Source of the DNA: Cyathus striatus
Taxonomy: Eukaryota > Basidiomycota > Agaricomycetes > Agaricales > Nidulariaceae
Reading direction: 5' to 3'
Assembly: GCA_025738555.1 (NCBI GenBank)
Contig: JAOVFP010000007.1
Span: 4,588,001-4,652,000 of the forward strand
Length of the DNA: 64,000 nucleotides
This document shows, one piece after another, positions 47,222 through 59,123 of this stretch; position 1 is the stretch's first letter; each line of letters opens with the position of its first letter. The notes under the pieces are model-generated. The model was not told where the DNA came from, did not search any database, and saw only the letters and a list, made by a program, of their open reading frames with translations. A program made the position numbers and the translations under genes.

Positions 47222-49387
47222 ATGGCAGCTGCAAGTCCAAATGAACAGTCTTTTCCTAAAATTCATTTTAAAACTTTTTCCAACTTTATAGAATGCAACT
47301 TTGGCCCAAATATATCACTTTCTACTGTTCTTATGCTGTTATTCACAATGACAAGCAATACAGAGCTACTGAACTTACACCAAAGACAACAACATCCTGA
47401 AAATGAATTTGAAAGAAAAAGTTTAATCTCTGCTTGGATATGATCTTATAGCTATGTAGTTATAAATGAGCTTGGTGACAAATCAAAGCATCTCTTCAAA
47501 GACAGTGAAATAACACCTGGTTTCTGGAATATTAATAATAAAAATGCAGTTGCTTTGAATCTTGGAAAGAAGTTAAACAGATTTAGTAAAATTCTGAAAC
47601 TAAGATCATATGATGATCATGGAAGACTTGTTGAATATCTTAAACCTGTTTCTCTCAATAAAATACAGCCTATAAAAATGATATGTCCAGCTTCTGTCAG
47701 CTGTGCTGGAAGTAAATGCAATAACAAAAATATTAAACTTTCATCAAAATATGAAGATATACCATGTGTAACATTGATCAGTAGGACTGAGATTAATAGT
47801 CATGCTTATATTCTTTCTGGAATCTGCTCAAACTGTAAAACAATATATTATGCTGATCATGAGAGACACAAAACATCTTCAAAACCTGCTCAGAAAGTCT
47901 ATCTTAATAATGCAAAGTACATAAAAATTGGTAAAACTCTATGGGTTGATCACATATTCTCAAGATCTGTATTAAATGCAACCTATAGTTTTCATGCTTC
48001 TACATCTGCATTTGCTGACTTTTGGAGTAACTCTTATGGAGATACAAAAGAAGTTAGTCGCAGACAGATTTGGTGTACATTTATAGAGGAGTCTTTGAGA
48101 ATAGTAGCTGAATCCTCAAAATTAAAATTTGTTATTGATGATGGTCTTGCAGTTAAAGACATTACAAGGAATGCATATGATAAGCTTGGGTCCAAAGGTA
48201 ATATATATCCTGCTACTGAGCATGGTTGCTCAGAATGTACCCACAAATACAAAACAACTGCAGATGTAATCCCTTCTGGAATTCATTCAAATACAACTGC
48301 CACTGCTCCTGAGCAATCATTATATACAAATGAAGAAAATTATTCTCCAGTGAAAATGGCTGTAATTGATGGAGTCATAATGGGAACAACAGTATGTTTA
48401 ATTTCTTTAATTTATATATTTACACTAACATGCCTCTGTAGCATTGTGCATGGGAAGACTGTATTGCTGAGCTACAAAACCACCGAGGTGGAGTATTTTG
48501 CAGACTTCATAATATTATGTATGGCGCAAAATGCCGTGTTAAAGAGTGCATATCCCAAAAAATTACAGGTACTCAGGCCTGTGAAACACATCAAAATTTA
48601 TGGAATAAGCATAAGTCAAACTCAAGTTCCTCAGGATTAGCAGGTCTTCAAAGAGCTTTACAAACAAGAGATAGACAGCCATGGCAGCCAAGTACTAGAA
48701 ATAATACATCTGCACATGATGAACCTCATGAAGAGCCAACAGAAAAACATAAGACATACTTTAAACCTTCAAAATCCTACTGTGTTGAAACTCTTTGTGC
48801 ACCATGTGGAGTAGTAATTGCTTGGACCAAATTTATGAAATCTGAGTCTCCAACAGAGATTTTAAATTTTATAAATAATGTCTATCCAATACCAGAGTCT
48901 CGCCCAGCATATTTTTGTATTGATAAAGCTTGTGTTGTATTGCGCACTGTTGCAAATCAAGAAGAATATCATGAATTACTAGAAACCAGTCGATTTGTTG
49001 TTGATAGCTACCATTATAATAACCATAAAGCCTCTGATAGGTTGTGTCAAGAATACTGTAACCCAGCACCACGTGATGGATCAGCACCAAACTTGGTTAT
49101 TATTGACTATGATAATAATGGTACACCATATTACAAACATGCTTTTAATACACAGGCAAGTAACTTTTCTTTTTGCATAATAATCAATATTTAATTAATT
49201 TATATAGGCATGTGAGCAGTTAAATTCATGGCTTGCTGGATTTGAGTCTATTCTAAAGAGAATGACTCCATCAAACTTCAACTGGTTTTTACATACAGTA
49301 CTTTTTTATTATACTCAATATGTTCTTCAGAAGCATAGCAAAAAGTGGGTAAAGATTAGTGATGATATTGTAGAAGATGATGAGTAA
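47222..49387 (+). pseudogene. KDZ-type transposase with CxC5/CxC6-like cysteine clusters, copy 1
   Basis: Exons 47222-48391, 48442-49155 and 49208-49387 give 687 codons plus stop in frame, except for TGA at 47441-47443 where copy 2 has a Leu-like residue. The N-terminal part starts MAAASPNEQSFPKIHFKTF. The first cluster (CPASVSCAGSKC...CSNCKT) fits CxC5. The second (CAWEDC...GVFCRLH...CRVKEC...CETH) fits CxC6. The KDZ core has YCVETLCAPCGVVIAWTKF, CIDKACVVLR, VVDSYHYNNHKASD, NPAPRDGSAPN and AFNTQ/ACEQLNSW. Intron 1 (48392-48441) is absent from copy 2. Intron 2 has a GC donor (GCAAGT) where copy 2 has GT. The nonsense codon makes this copy probably inactive. Confidence 0.8.
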
Positions 49388-50266
49388 ACACTAAATGCCT
49401 ATTGTATGCAACCCACTTTCCAAGCCAGTTTCTTAATAGCTTCATTTCTACTTGTATGTAAAGTCATTATAAAACTATAATTGATGTATATACATCAGTC
49501 TCAAAACCAGTCAAGATTTCTTTCAAATAAATTTAGCTATATAACATGTATATAGTATGTAACCCAGTTTATAAATAAGATTGTGTTGGTGTATTTAGTT
49601 CAGTCTCCAAACCACTCTCTTCATGAATTAATGTTTACATATTCAGGTAATACACCAGAACTTCATGTGAACTTAATCTTGAAGTTATATGGCAAAATGT
49701 ATTTAAATGCATGTGGATTTCACATGTAATACACCTGAACTTCATGTGAATTTAACCTTGAAGTTATGTGGCACAATGTATTTAAATCCATGTGGAATCC
49801 ATGTGGAATACACATGGATTCCACATGAACCATTATAAATTTTAAGGATTCCATGTGTAATCCACATGGAATCCACATGGAAAAGTACACATGAAGTACA
49901 CCTTAAGTACACCTTTCAACTGTCATTTTCATCAAGTTTTAAGAAAAGTGGAATCCATGTGTACTCCACATGGTTCCATGTGAACTACATGTGGAAAATC
50001 AGCACTTTATTCCAAATATGTGTATTCCATGTGTACTTCACATGGAAATGTGTACTACATGTGGAGTACACGTGTATAGGTGGGTGTGCGGAAAGTACTG
50101 CCTAAATCGGGTTTGTGTAAATATGGTACATCCCAATTTTTGTAACAATTAGAATATGCCATAAAATATGTAATGTGTCAGATGCATTAGAAAATTCTAA
50201 ATTGGGTAATACATCTGCTTATTGTTCCAATTGTTTCGTGCCAATTTTACCTGTGCAACATGAACC
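49388..50266. other. Flank of KDZ copy 1 with palindromic CATGTGGAATCC repeats
   Basis: 49640-50110 is rich in CATGTGGAATCCATGTGG and its inverse, similar in style to the subterminal repeats at 6050 and 10110. It may be the right subterminal region of the KDZ element, but no left partner was located. Confidence 0.45.
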
Positions 50267-50914
50267 TGTCATATCCCATATCGCCTACCTCCAGACCCCT
50301 ATGCTCTTACTCCGCCTTTCCCTTTGTTTACTCTGGACTTTGATTATGTTCTTAATATTACTTATTGATTACTGTACATAGATTACTCTCGTTTCCTTTC
50401 TTCCGTTCTACTGAGCTATCCCCTCAGTATTGTAGTATACATCATAGTGAGTCACTTATCATTCTTAAGTGCGCCACTATCAGTTTTACTTTACACCGCC
50501 TTATGCGCTCACTTCTCCGACACGTTTTATTATGTTTAATTAGTTATAGTGTTCATTCTACATACGCCTACCCTGACTGTACTTCTCCGCTGGCCTTTAC
50601 TTACTCCGAGTCTCTAGTATTTAAGTAGTACTCAATTTGTACTTAGCCTTTAGTTTCATATTAAACTATGTCCTCACCCTTTCGTCTGACTTGAGTTACA
50701 CCTCTCATCTCCCATCTCTCATCTTCTCCGAAGGGCTCGCCCTTACTCCGAAATCCAGGACCAGGAATCCCAGGGGTGCAGCACATAAGCTGAAGCCAAA
50801 GTCCTACCCCCTGAGTTATTGTTCTCTGCCTTCATCTATTACTCACCCCTCATTTCTCTGCAGTCACCCTCTTGTACTCCGCTGCCAAGTCAGGCTAGGG
50901 GCATGGTTGTGACA
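50267..50914 (+). mobile_element. Solo LTR of the chromovirus family (TSD GAACC)
   Basis: 648 bp, TGTCATATCCCATATCG to TTGTGACA, with GAACC at 50262-50266 and 50915-50919. It follows the chromovirus LTR closely but lacks the second half of the CCGCTGGCC hairpin. The leader motif is at 50757-50805. Confidence 0.93.
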
Positions 50915-51139
50915 GAACCAAGCCTCCGAAAATTTTCCAATTGGCCTAGGAACAGATGGGGTCATGGATCTTATTGTAAATACTTGCATGGATAAGTCAG
51001 TTTGCCTATTCTTGCACATATTCTAGATTTGCTCACACATCAGTCAGGTAACATATTTTAATAACTATTCTAATTGTTAGGTAAATCAGGTTGTACCATA
51101 TTTACAGTGATCCGATCCACCCTTGCCTAGGTGAGACAT

Positions 51140-52240
51140 GACACATAAAATATAATGTGTGTAAAGTAAATGAAGCGTGGGAAATTTGTGACATATGTGA
51201 CATGCGTGAAAGCGTGACATGCGTGACATATGTGAAAATGTGACGCATGGGTAGACGTGACACGCGTGACGCGCATGAAAGCGTGACATGCGTGAAAATG
51301 TGACGCACGCACATAGCGTGACAAATGTGACGAGCATGAAGGCGTGACAAGTGTAACAAATGTGACACATGGGATATATATGAAGTGCAGGAAATGTGGT
51401 GACATACATGACAATTGTGACATACATGATGCGCGCTGAAAATGTGACAAATGTGAAGCATGGGAATTATGTGGGTAGCACGGGAAATGTGAGGAGCGCG
51501 GGAGATATGTGACATATGTGACGCGTGTGAAATGTGTGACAGTGGTGACACTGCGTGAAAATTGTGACAAACATAACACATGGGAAAATTGTGACAGATG
51601 TGACACACAAGAAAAAGTGTACATAATACTATTAGAATAACAATAGTGATGCATGTGAAATGTGTGACAGTGGTGACACCACGTGAAATTGTGACAGATG
51701 TGACACACAAGAAAAAGCGTACATAATACTATTAGAATAATAATAATAAGCATAAAGTAATGAGCACTTATGAGTACACAAAATGTTAATACAATAGCAA
51801 TAGAAATCCTAAATGAATGAGTACTTATGAGTAACACACTAGTATTACAACAACAATAAGAATCATACAGTAATGAGTACTTATGAGTAACACACTAGTA
51901 TTACAATAACAATAGAAATCATAAAGTAATGAGTACTTATGAGTACACATAATGCTATTAAAATAATAATGGAAAACATAAAGTAATGAGTACTTATGAA
52001 TAACACACTAGTATTACAACAACAATAAGAATCATACAGTAATGAGTACTTATGAGTAACACACTAGTATTACAATAACAATAGGAATCATACAGTAATG
52101 AGTACTTATGAGTACACACACTGGTATTACAATAGCAATAGGAATCATAAAGTAATGAGTACTTATGAATACACACACTAGTATTACAATAACAATAGGA
52201 ATCATAAAATGATGAGTTTTTATGAGTAACCTGTATACTA
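51140..52240. repeat. Two minisatellites ending in a foldback-type terminus
   Basis: 51140-51730: GCGTGACATGCGTGACATAT and GTGACGCATG units. About 51730-52230: eight or nine units of 56-57 bp carrying GAGTACTTATGAGTAACACA (at 51875, 51931, 51988, 52044, 52100, 52157). TTTGGCTGACACTTATG at 52321 is the inverse of the end of the foldback at 25714, so this may be the right side of a related element. Confidence 0.7.
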
Positions 52241-52423
52241 TATATAATATATGCCTCACTCATAAATCATAGAGCTATAATGATATCTCATATTATAAAC
52301 CACCTATGTTTAATGAGATATTTGGCTGACACTTATGTTCTAATAGTGAAGTTGATGGTCTAATGAATGAGGTAGAAGTCATTTCTAATAGCAACATAGA
52401 TGATCTAAATAAATGAGGAAGAA

Positions 52424-54040
52424 GTGGTGCATGTAGACTGGATATCCTATGATTGATGGGATGTGCCATACACAGACAGATGGGATAAGCGTGGGATATT
52501 TGTTTTGCGCATTTCAAAAATGACACATGAGTCAGCACATGAACGCTGTGCGACAAGACTAGATTCCTGTTATCTGGTGAATGTGGCAGAAGGAGGCAAG
52601 ATCTTCATTTGTAATTTTTTGCATTTATTAGTGCATTATGAGGATTTATAATATAGAATAATTATATTATGTTATATCTACATCTAACTGAATGGATCGA
52701 GTGTGTTCTACATTTCTAATAGTGATTTAGTGGATGTAAATTAATGTGGTAGAAGTGGTGCATGTAGACTGGATATCTTATGATTGATGGGATGTGCCAT
52801 ACACAGATGGAAGTGATAAGCATGGGATATTTGTGTTGTGCATTCCAAAAATAACAGATGAGTCAGCACATGAATGCAGCATGATGAGACTAGATTCCTG
52901 TCATCTGGTGAATGTAGCAGAAGGAGGCAGGATGTTCATTTGTAATTTTTCGCATTTATTTGTGCATGATGGGCATCTATCATATTGAATAATTATATTG
53001 TGAAATATCTACATCTAACTCAATGGATCATGTGTTTCCTACATTTCTAATAGTGAAGTAGATGATATAAATGAATGAGGAAGTGGTGCATGTAGACTGG
53101 ATATTCTATGATTGATGGGATGTGCTATATGCAGACAGAAGTGATAAGTGTGGAATATTTGTGTTGTGCATTCCAAAAATAACACATGAGTCAGCACATG
53201 AATGCAGCGCGATGAGACTAGATTCTTGTCATCTGGTGAATGTGGCGGAAGGAGACAGGATCTTAATTTCTAATTTTCGCATTTTTCAGAGCATTATGAC
53301 GATCTATCATATAATATCATTATATTGTGGAATATCTGCATCTAACTTAATGGATGATGCATGTTCTACATCTCTAATAGCAAAGTAGAGGATGTGAATT
53401 AATAAGTTAGAAGTGGTGCATGTAGACTGGATATCCTAAGATTGATGGGATGTGGGATACACAGACAGATTTGATAAGTGTTGGATTTTTGTTTCGGTGT
53501 TCTGAAAATGACAGATGAGTCAGCACATGAGCCAGGCACAATAAGACTAGATTCCTGTCATCAGGAGAATGTAGTGGAAGGAGGCAGGATCTTCATTTGT
53601 TATTTTTCACATTTATTAGTGAACTATAGATATCTATCACATGGAATAGTTATGTTGTGAAATATCTACATCTAACTGAATGGATTGTGCATTTCCTACA
53701 TTTCTAATAGTGAAGTAGAGGATTTAAATTAATGAGGAAGAAGTGGTGCATGTAGACTGTATATATTCTATGATTGATGGGATGTGCCATACATGGACAG
53801 ATGGGATAATCATCAGATATTTGTGTTGCACATTCCAGAAATGACACATGAGTGTGCACATGAGTGAGCACATGAACACAGCGTGACAAGACTAGATTCC
53901 TCTCATGTGGTGACTGTGGCGGAAGAAGGTAAGGTCTTAATTTTCATATTTTTGTATTTATTATTGCATAATGGGGATCTATCATATAGATTACTTATAT
54001 TGTGAAATATTTACAGTGTGATGATTCCTGTGTTATTTTT
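52424..54040. repeat. Five tandem copies of a 330-bp unit
   Basis: GTGGTGCATGTAGACTG recurs at 52424, 52755, 53083, 53413 and 53743, spacing 328-331 bp, with the whole unit conserved (ATGAGTCAGCACATGA, GATTCCTGTCATCTGGTGAA). The short frames in each copy are not kept between copies, so it looks non-coding or derived from a decayed exon. Confidence 0.8.
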
Positions 54041-54331
54041 ATCTTGAGCATTCAGAGAACAACAGATTCCTAAAGCCTTTGCCAATCATGTACAAATAAC
54101 GCTCATTTGCTGAGGTATCACTCCCCAACACTCCAACATTTATTGGGGCATCATTCTGCTTTATGTTAAGCAATTTTTATGGAGATTACATTCATAATAG
54201 CGAACTACGCAATTGCTTATTCCAGCAATTTCAAGAAATACATTATTCATTATTTATTTTACATTACATCTATTGTTCATTCTGCGTGTCCATCATATTT
54301 TTAAATAATGTATGTCATAATCTTCCTGTCT

Positions 54332-56470
54332 CTAAACTACCTTCCAGTCCAGCTTCAATGTGCTCCATTCTTCATACATTCCATCATAATAAAAATGAAC
54401 CCATGTCAACTTCTTACCCACTTCATTCAAGTTGTATTCTCCTCTTGAAGACAGCAACCATCCATTAACACCACTGGACCGTATTCTGTACCAGCCAGAG
54501 ATATCTTCTTCAGTAGATGGGACTTCATGTTGGACATTGGGTCTGGATGCCAGAGGTGGCATTGGTGGAGTCTTTTGGGTAATGAGGTCCTCCCAAAACC
54601 TTTCCAACATAGGGGGTGCAGGAAATTTGGATGCCAATTGTTGTGCTTCATTGCTCCACTGCAAGTATTTGTCAACATCATAAGTGTCATCGACCAGACC
54701 ATAAATCTGAAGTATTTCATTGTTGAACAACCCTATAATGTGCAAGTCAAGGGCTAGGACTACAATTTTTAGAATAAAGAGCGCATAGTGCGCACATTCA
54801 AAATTGAGGTACAGATACCATGCTACTATGGGCAGATTACCATACTCTAGTAGTATGGACATATCTGCATAGTTGATGTTAATTCAATTTGTAATCTATT
54901 ATAATATATTCTTACTTTTGTGGATAATGTCATGGCTCATGACAGGAAGGAGGGCAAGTTTTGGATGACTTCCTATCCCATGACAGTTCTGTATTCCTTC
55001 AATACTGCATCAAGAGCAGTTAGGGAGGCCATGGATGAAGTCAATTGTACAGGTCTCCTCTACCAGAATGTGAAAGTAGACTTAGTATAATCAACATTTA
55101 ATTGACTTGATTGACATACCTGCTTTGAAGCACTTATCACATGCATGCCTCCTCATGTACTCTCTCAGTTCATTAACTATATTTTTCAGTGTACACCAAA
55201 CAGGAGTCATGCCTTGCCCCAAATTGGAGTATGGCTGCACATAGAGTCCCTAATGATCAATCAGTTAGACAAGATGCACACTGAAAATAAGGCTCACTTG
55301 AACAGTGTTGAGAATGAAGCTCCGGAGTGGCCCTTTCTTCATGCTGACCACATAAAAATATTGAGGGACCTTGGTGGAGATAGTTTCCTGCATGCTGGCA
55401 AGACTGAAAGTAGAAACTGAGAGAGGGTGGGTTGGTGTAGGGAGATAGTGAGTCAAGAAGTGATGAGGATGAGTGTTTTAAGAGGGTGGGTTGGTGTACG
55501 GAGGAAGGAATAGTGAGCCAGGAAGTTATGAGGACGAGTGTTTTGATGTGCAACTGAACTGGGTATGTCTGTGTTTCAGGGATACGAGTTAAAACACTAT
55601 GGCTCACCAAAGATGTGCCTAAATTCAAGTTTTCCTTGTTTTCCTCTAGCCTATTAGTATCACCAAGACATGTAATGTGAGACGATGCCGGATATAGATT
55701 ATCTATTTTAAGTAATTCTAATGGGACCAGATAAAGACCAGTATAGTAATAGCTCTGATGGGGCTTGTTTCGTCATATCTATGTGTTCTCCATTTGAAGT
55801 CGTCACATCCACAGAGAAAACTGCCCTTCATTTGCTGCTGTAATGACAAAAGGAAGCAAGGTGGATCTACTATAGTGACAAAGTGTCAAACATTATTTTC
55901 TACATTTAATACATGCCACTATCGAAACTAAAATCTACTAATTGTAGTCCTTTGTTGTGTATACATTCAAACAACATCCTTCTATAATATAGTACCTCTT
56001 CTTTAGGTGGCAACCATTGAAGAGCTTTATGTGCCATCCATCCTATGTAGTCATATCCTTCGGAATCATCATCAGGTAGAATTTATTTATTTGCCAGGAG
56101 GACTGATACCGGGAGTTGCTGCAATTGTCGAAGAGAAGGAACAACTTCCTCAATGAGGTAATATATATATTGATACAATTCCACCCACCAATACTGATCA
56201 GCATACTGGTGACTTGTGCAGTTGTAGGCAAAAAGTATACAATTTGCATCTTAAAAAATTTTCTTAGTTATGAAAGTTAAAATAAATGGTGTGTTAAATG
56301 AAGACTTACTGTTATTTGTTACTTCAATTGCATGACGAGGCAAAATGTGTAGAGGTGGAATTTTAAAGATATTAGCCATCTCGGCTGGAAATTTGCAATC
56401 AATTCAATGTTCTATTTCACATTGATAACAATACATATATGGATGCTCAAAGTCAAACCAACAGAAATTA
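54332..56470 (-). pseudogene. Degraded minus-strand gene of unknown family
   Basis: The 3' part (54862-54332) reads 176 residues ending SGWYRIRSSGVNGWLLSSRG...WSTLKLDWKVV. Upstream on the same strand are a stretch TSLRKLFLLFDNCSNSRY (near 56100) and a Cys-rich block CFHCSWHCQTC...YCYQC (near 56440). They may be exons of one gene, but I could not join them and do not recognise the family. Plus-strand frames at 54937-55080 and 55145-55420 are short and unassigned. Confidence 0.35.
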
Positions 56471-56556
56471 TTTGAAGCGATGCATGTCTGACAATGCCAT
56501 GAACAATGAAAGCATATGAAGAATTTTAGCAATTTATCAATGATCCAAAATGGGAG

Positions 56557-56790
56557 CTCTTTACGCTTACCTGGGCATTCTGTACGGATCCGTACGGAAT
56601 CCGTACAGATCCGTGCGGATTACGCAGAATCCGTACGGAATATGGGAGGTTGAGAATTGGCTGAGGTATCAGTATAATGAAGGAAATATTCCGTACGGAA
56701 TTCTTACGGATTCCGCACAGATTTATATGGAATGGAAAATTCCGTGCGGATTACGCAGAATTCCGTAACAAAGACTTCCTCAGAATCCAT
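56557..56790. repeat. Single end of the 19-bp-array TIR element family
   Basis: GAGCTCTTTACGCTTACC followed by CTGTACGGATCCGTACGG matches the end at 36814 and 39520. No opposite end nearby. Confidence 0.6.
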
Positions 56791-56845
56791 GCGGACTTTT
56801 ATTAGTATTTATTATACATTTATTGTAATATTAATAAAACAAATT

Positions 56846-56938
56846 GCATCGGATATGTTTCGAACCCAAGTCTACGCTATGGCTTAGTCATCGAATATAT
56901 GGCGCGCTTAACTAACTGAGCCAGTGTGTCATTGATGC
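56846..56938 (-). tRNA. tRNA-derived sequence, probably pseudogene or SINE head
   Basis: On the minus strand an A box TGGCTCAGTTAGTTAAG and a B box GGGTTCGAAAC are correctly ordered and spaced. The T-stem and acceptor do not pair well, so function as tRNA is doubtful. Confidence 0.4.
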
Positions 56939-56999
56939 CATAACATAGCCGCCAACAACGTAACGCTTGTTGTCTTCTCTGTCACCGGTCGTCGGTAAC

Positions 57000-58460
57000 C
57001 GATAACCGGTGACGCGTCACCACTGTCGTCGCTCTTCGTTCCCACTGTCAACACTCCCCCGCCTCTTCGCTCTTCCCCTCCTCTTCGCTCTTCCCACCTC
57101 AACATTTCCCCCGCCTCAACATTTCCTCCGCCTCAACATTTCCCCCGCCTCAACATTTCCCCCGCCTCAACATTTCCCCCGCCTCAACGTTTCCCCCGCC
57201 TCAACATTTCCCTCGCCTCAACGTGTCCCTCGCCTCAATGTTTCCCTCGCCTCAACGTGTCCCTCACCTCAACGTGTCCCTCGCCTCAACGTTTCCCTTG
57301 CCTCAACGTGTCCCTTGCCTCAACGTGTCCCCCGCCTCAGCGTCACCCTCAAGACTGATGCCACGTCGCCCGTCACCAGGTACGCCCCTTCCTCCACTCG
57401 CTTCGCCATCCCCCACTATCTGACCTTCCCACAGCGTCGTCTACGGTCTTGTAGACGCCCTAGCTCTCGCTCGACGGCCATCACCAGGCTCTCTCATCTC
57501 AACCACCACCCGCGCCGCCGCCCCTTCATGCTGCTGCGTCAAAACAACGACGCAAGCTCTTCCCACCTCAACGTTTCCCCGGCCTCAACGTGCAACACCA
57601 CATCGTCCCGCCCCCCACCTCCCCTGCATCGCGACCACACACCCCTCCCTCCTCCCACCTCCCCCCCCTGCGGCATGGTGGCGGTGACGCCATGTCCTCC
57701 AGACCCCTCCAGCCCCTTCTCCCTGCGTCATGGGGACGGCGGCACCACGGCAAGGACAGTGTCGACACCACCGTTGCCCACGTCACTCAGCCCCCCCTCC
57801 TGTCTTCTCTCCTCCCCCCGTTTCCCCCCCTTTCGTCTGCGGTGGGGTTCGCTAACCGACCGTGCTGCAGCGTCAGAAGATGGCGACGCCGCTGGCATGA
57901 ACGGCGTCGGCGTCGGCGTCGTGTTGTCCAGCTCTTCCTCCCTCCTCCCTCCCCGCGCTACACCACCCCCCCTACGCATAGGCGTATCGTCGACGTACGC
58001 TTATGTGTGTGCGTTGACATGGCATCCGCACCTCTTCCACCCTCGCCCCCTCGCCCCCCCCCCTCGCAAGCACAGGCGCATAGGCCTGTTGACGTGGCAT
58101 CCAAGCCCCCTCCACTCCCACCTTCACCCCTCCCTCCTCACTCCTCCTTCCGCAAGCCCAGGCCACGCCCTACGCATAATGTGCGCCTATATGCGTGTGT
58201 CGACGTGGCATCACTACTTCCACCCTCGCCTCGCCTCGCCTCGCCTCTGCTCTCCCCCTCCCCCTCCGCCTTCTGCAAGCCAAGGCCACGCCTACGTATA
58301 GGTGCAGCATCGACATACACGCATCGACGTGGCATATGCGCCATGGCTTCCCCACCCCCTCCACCATCACCTCGCTTCGCCATCGCTCTCCCCCTCCCAC
58401 TCCTCCTTCCGCATGCCAGGGCCATGCCTTACGCATAGGTGTACCGTCGACTCGCGTGTG
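57000..58460. repeat. GC-rich island of tandem repeats
   Basis: Sharply more GC-rich than its surroundings. 57097-57351 has 15 units of exactly 17 bp (CCTCAACATTTCCCCCG and variants). About 57960-58460 repeats a unit containing GCAAGCCCAGGCCACGCC, ACGCATA and TCGACGTGGCATC four or five times. Long open frames exist on several frames and both strands, the mark of composition rather than coding. Confidence 0.8.
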
Positions 58461-59123
58461 TTGATACTGCCAACGTACGCAATGATGGGATAGGAGGGAA
58501 TGGTTAAGAATAGGGTGATGAGCGATGGGTGGCAATACGAGTGAGGGGGGTAGGAAGAGTGGGTTAAGAAGATAAGGGAGAAGTGCTTAGTGTATTATAG
58601 TATATGTTAGAATACAGCACACATGTACATTTTAGATACACAAATATATAATTTTCTGAACATAAAATCCATTCCAAAGTAAGAACACAAAAAAGTGTTA
58701 GCAATGAGGCGAGAATTGATTGATGCAGGGAGGCGAGAATTGATTGATGTAATGGAGCGAGAATTTATTGGTTCAATGGGGCGAGAATTGATTGATGCAA
58801 TGAGACGAGAATAGATTGGTGCAATGAGGTGATCTCACATTAAGTTCCTTGTGATCGCTTACACTATTCTCTCATACCCTTTCCTTAAATTATAAACATT
58901 GTGATCGTCACACAGACAGGATTAAAAATAGATGATGTGAACATTCACTTACTTTTATAGATAAGCTGTGAAGTCACACAGACAGGATTAAAAATAAACA
59001 GTGTGAATCTTGCCTTTAGGTCTGTGCACGCCTCATGCCCCTTTCTTATCTGAACCACCATCAGTTACACATCCCTACACATCCACCCATACCAACACTT
59101 AACATTTGTCACCACTACATACC
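58461..59123. other. Intergenic with a 27-bp minisatellite
   Basis: 58703-58830: about five units of GAGGCGAGAATTGATTGATG. A direct repeat TCACACAGACAGGATTAAA occurs at about 58909 and 58973. The remainder presumably holds the promoter of the next gene; no clear element seen. Confidence 0.5.

Noticed and set aside
57009..58301. 430-codon open frame in the GC-rich island
   Set aside because: Frame-independent: long frames exist on both strands, units are 17 bp so the reading shifts with every repeat, and the product is Pro/Ser low complexity without any domain.
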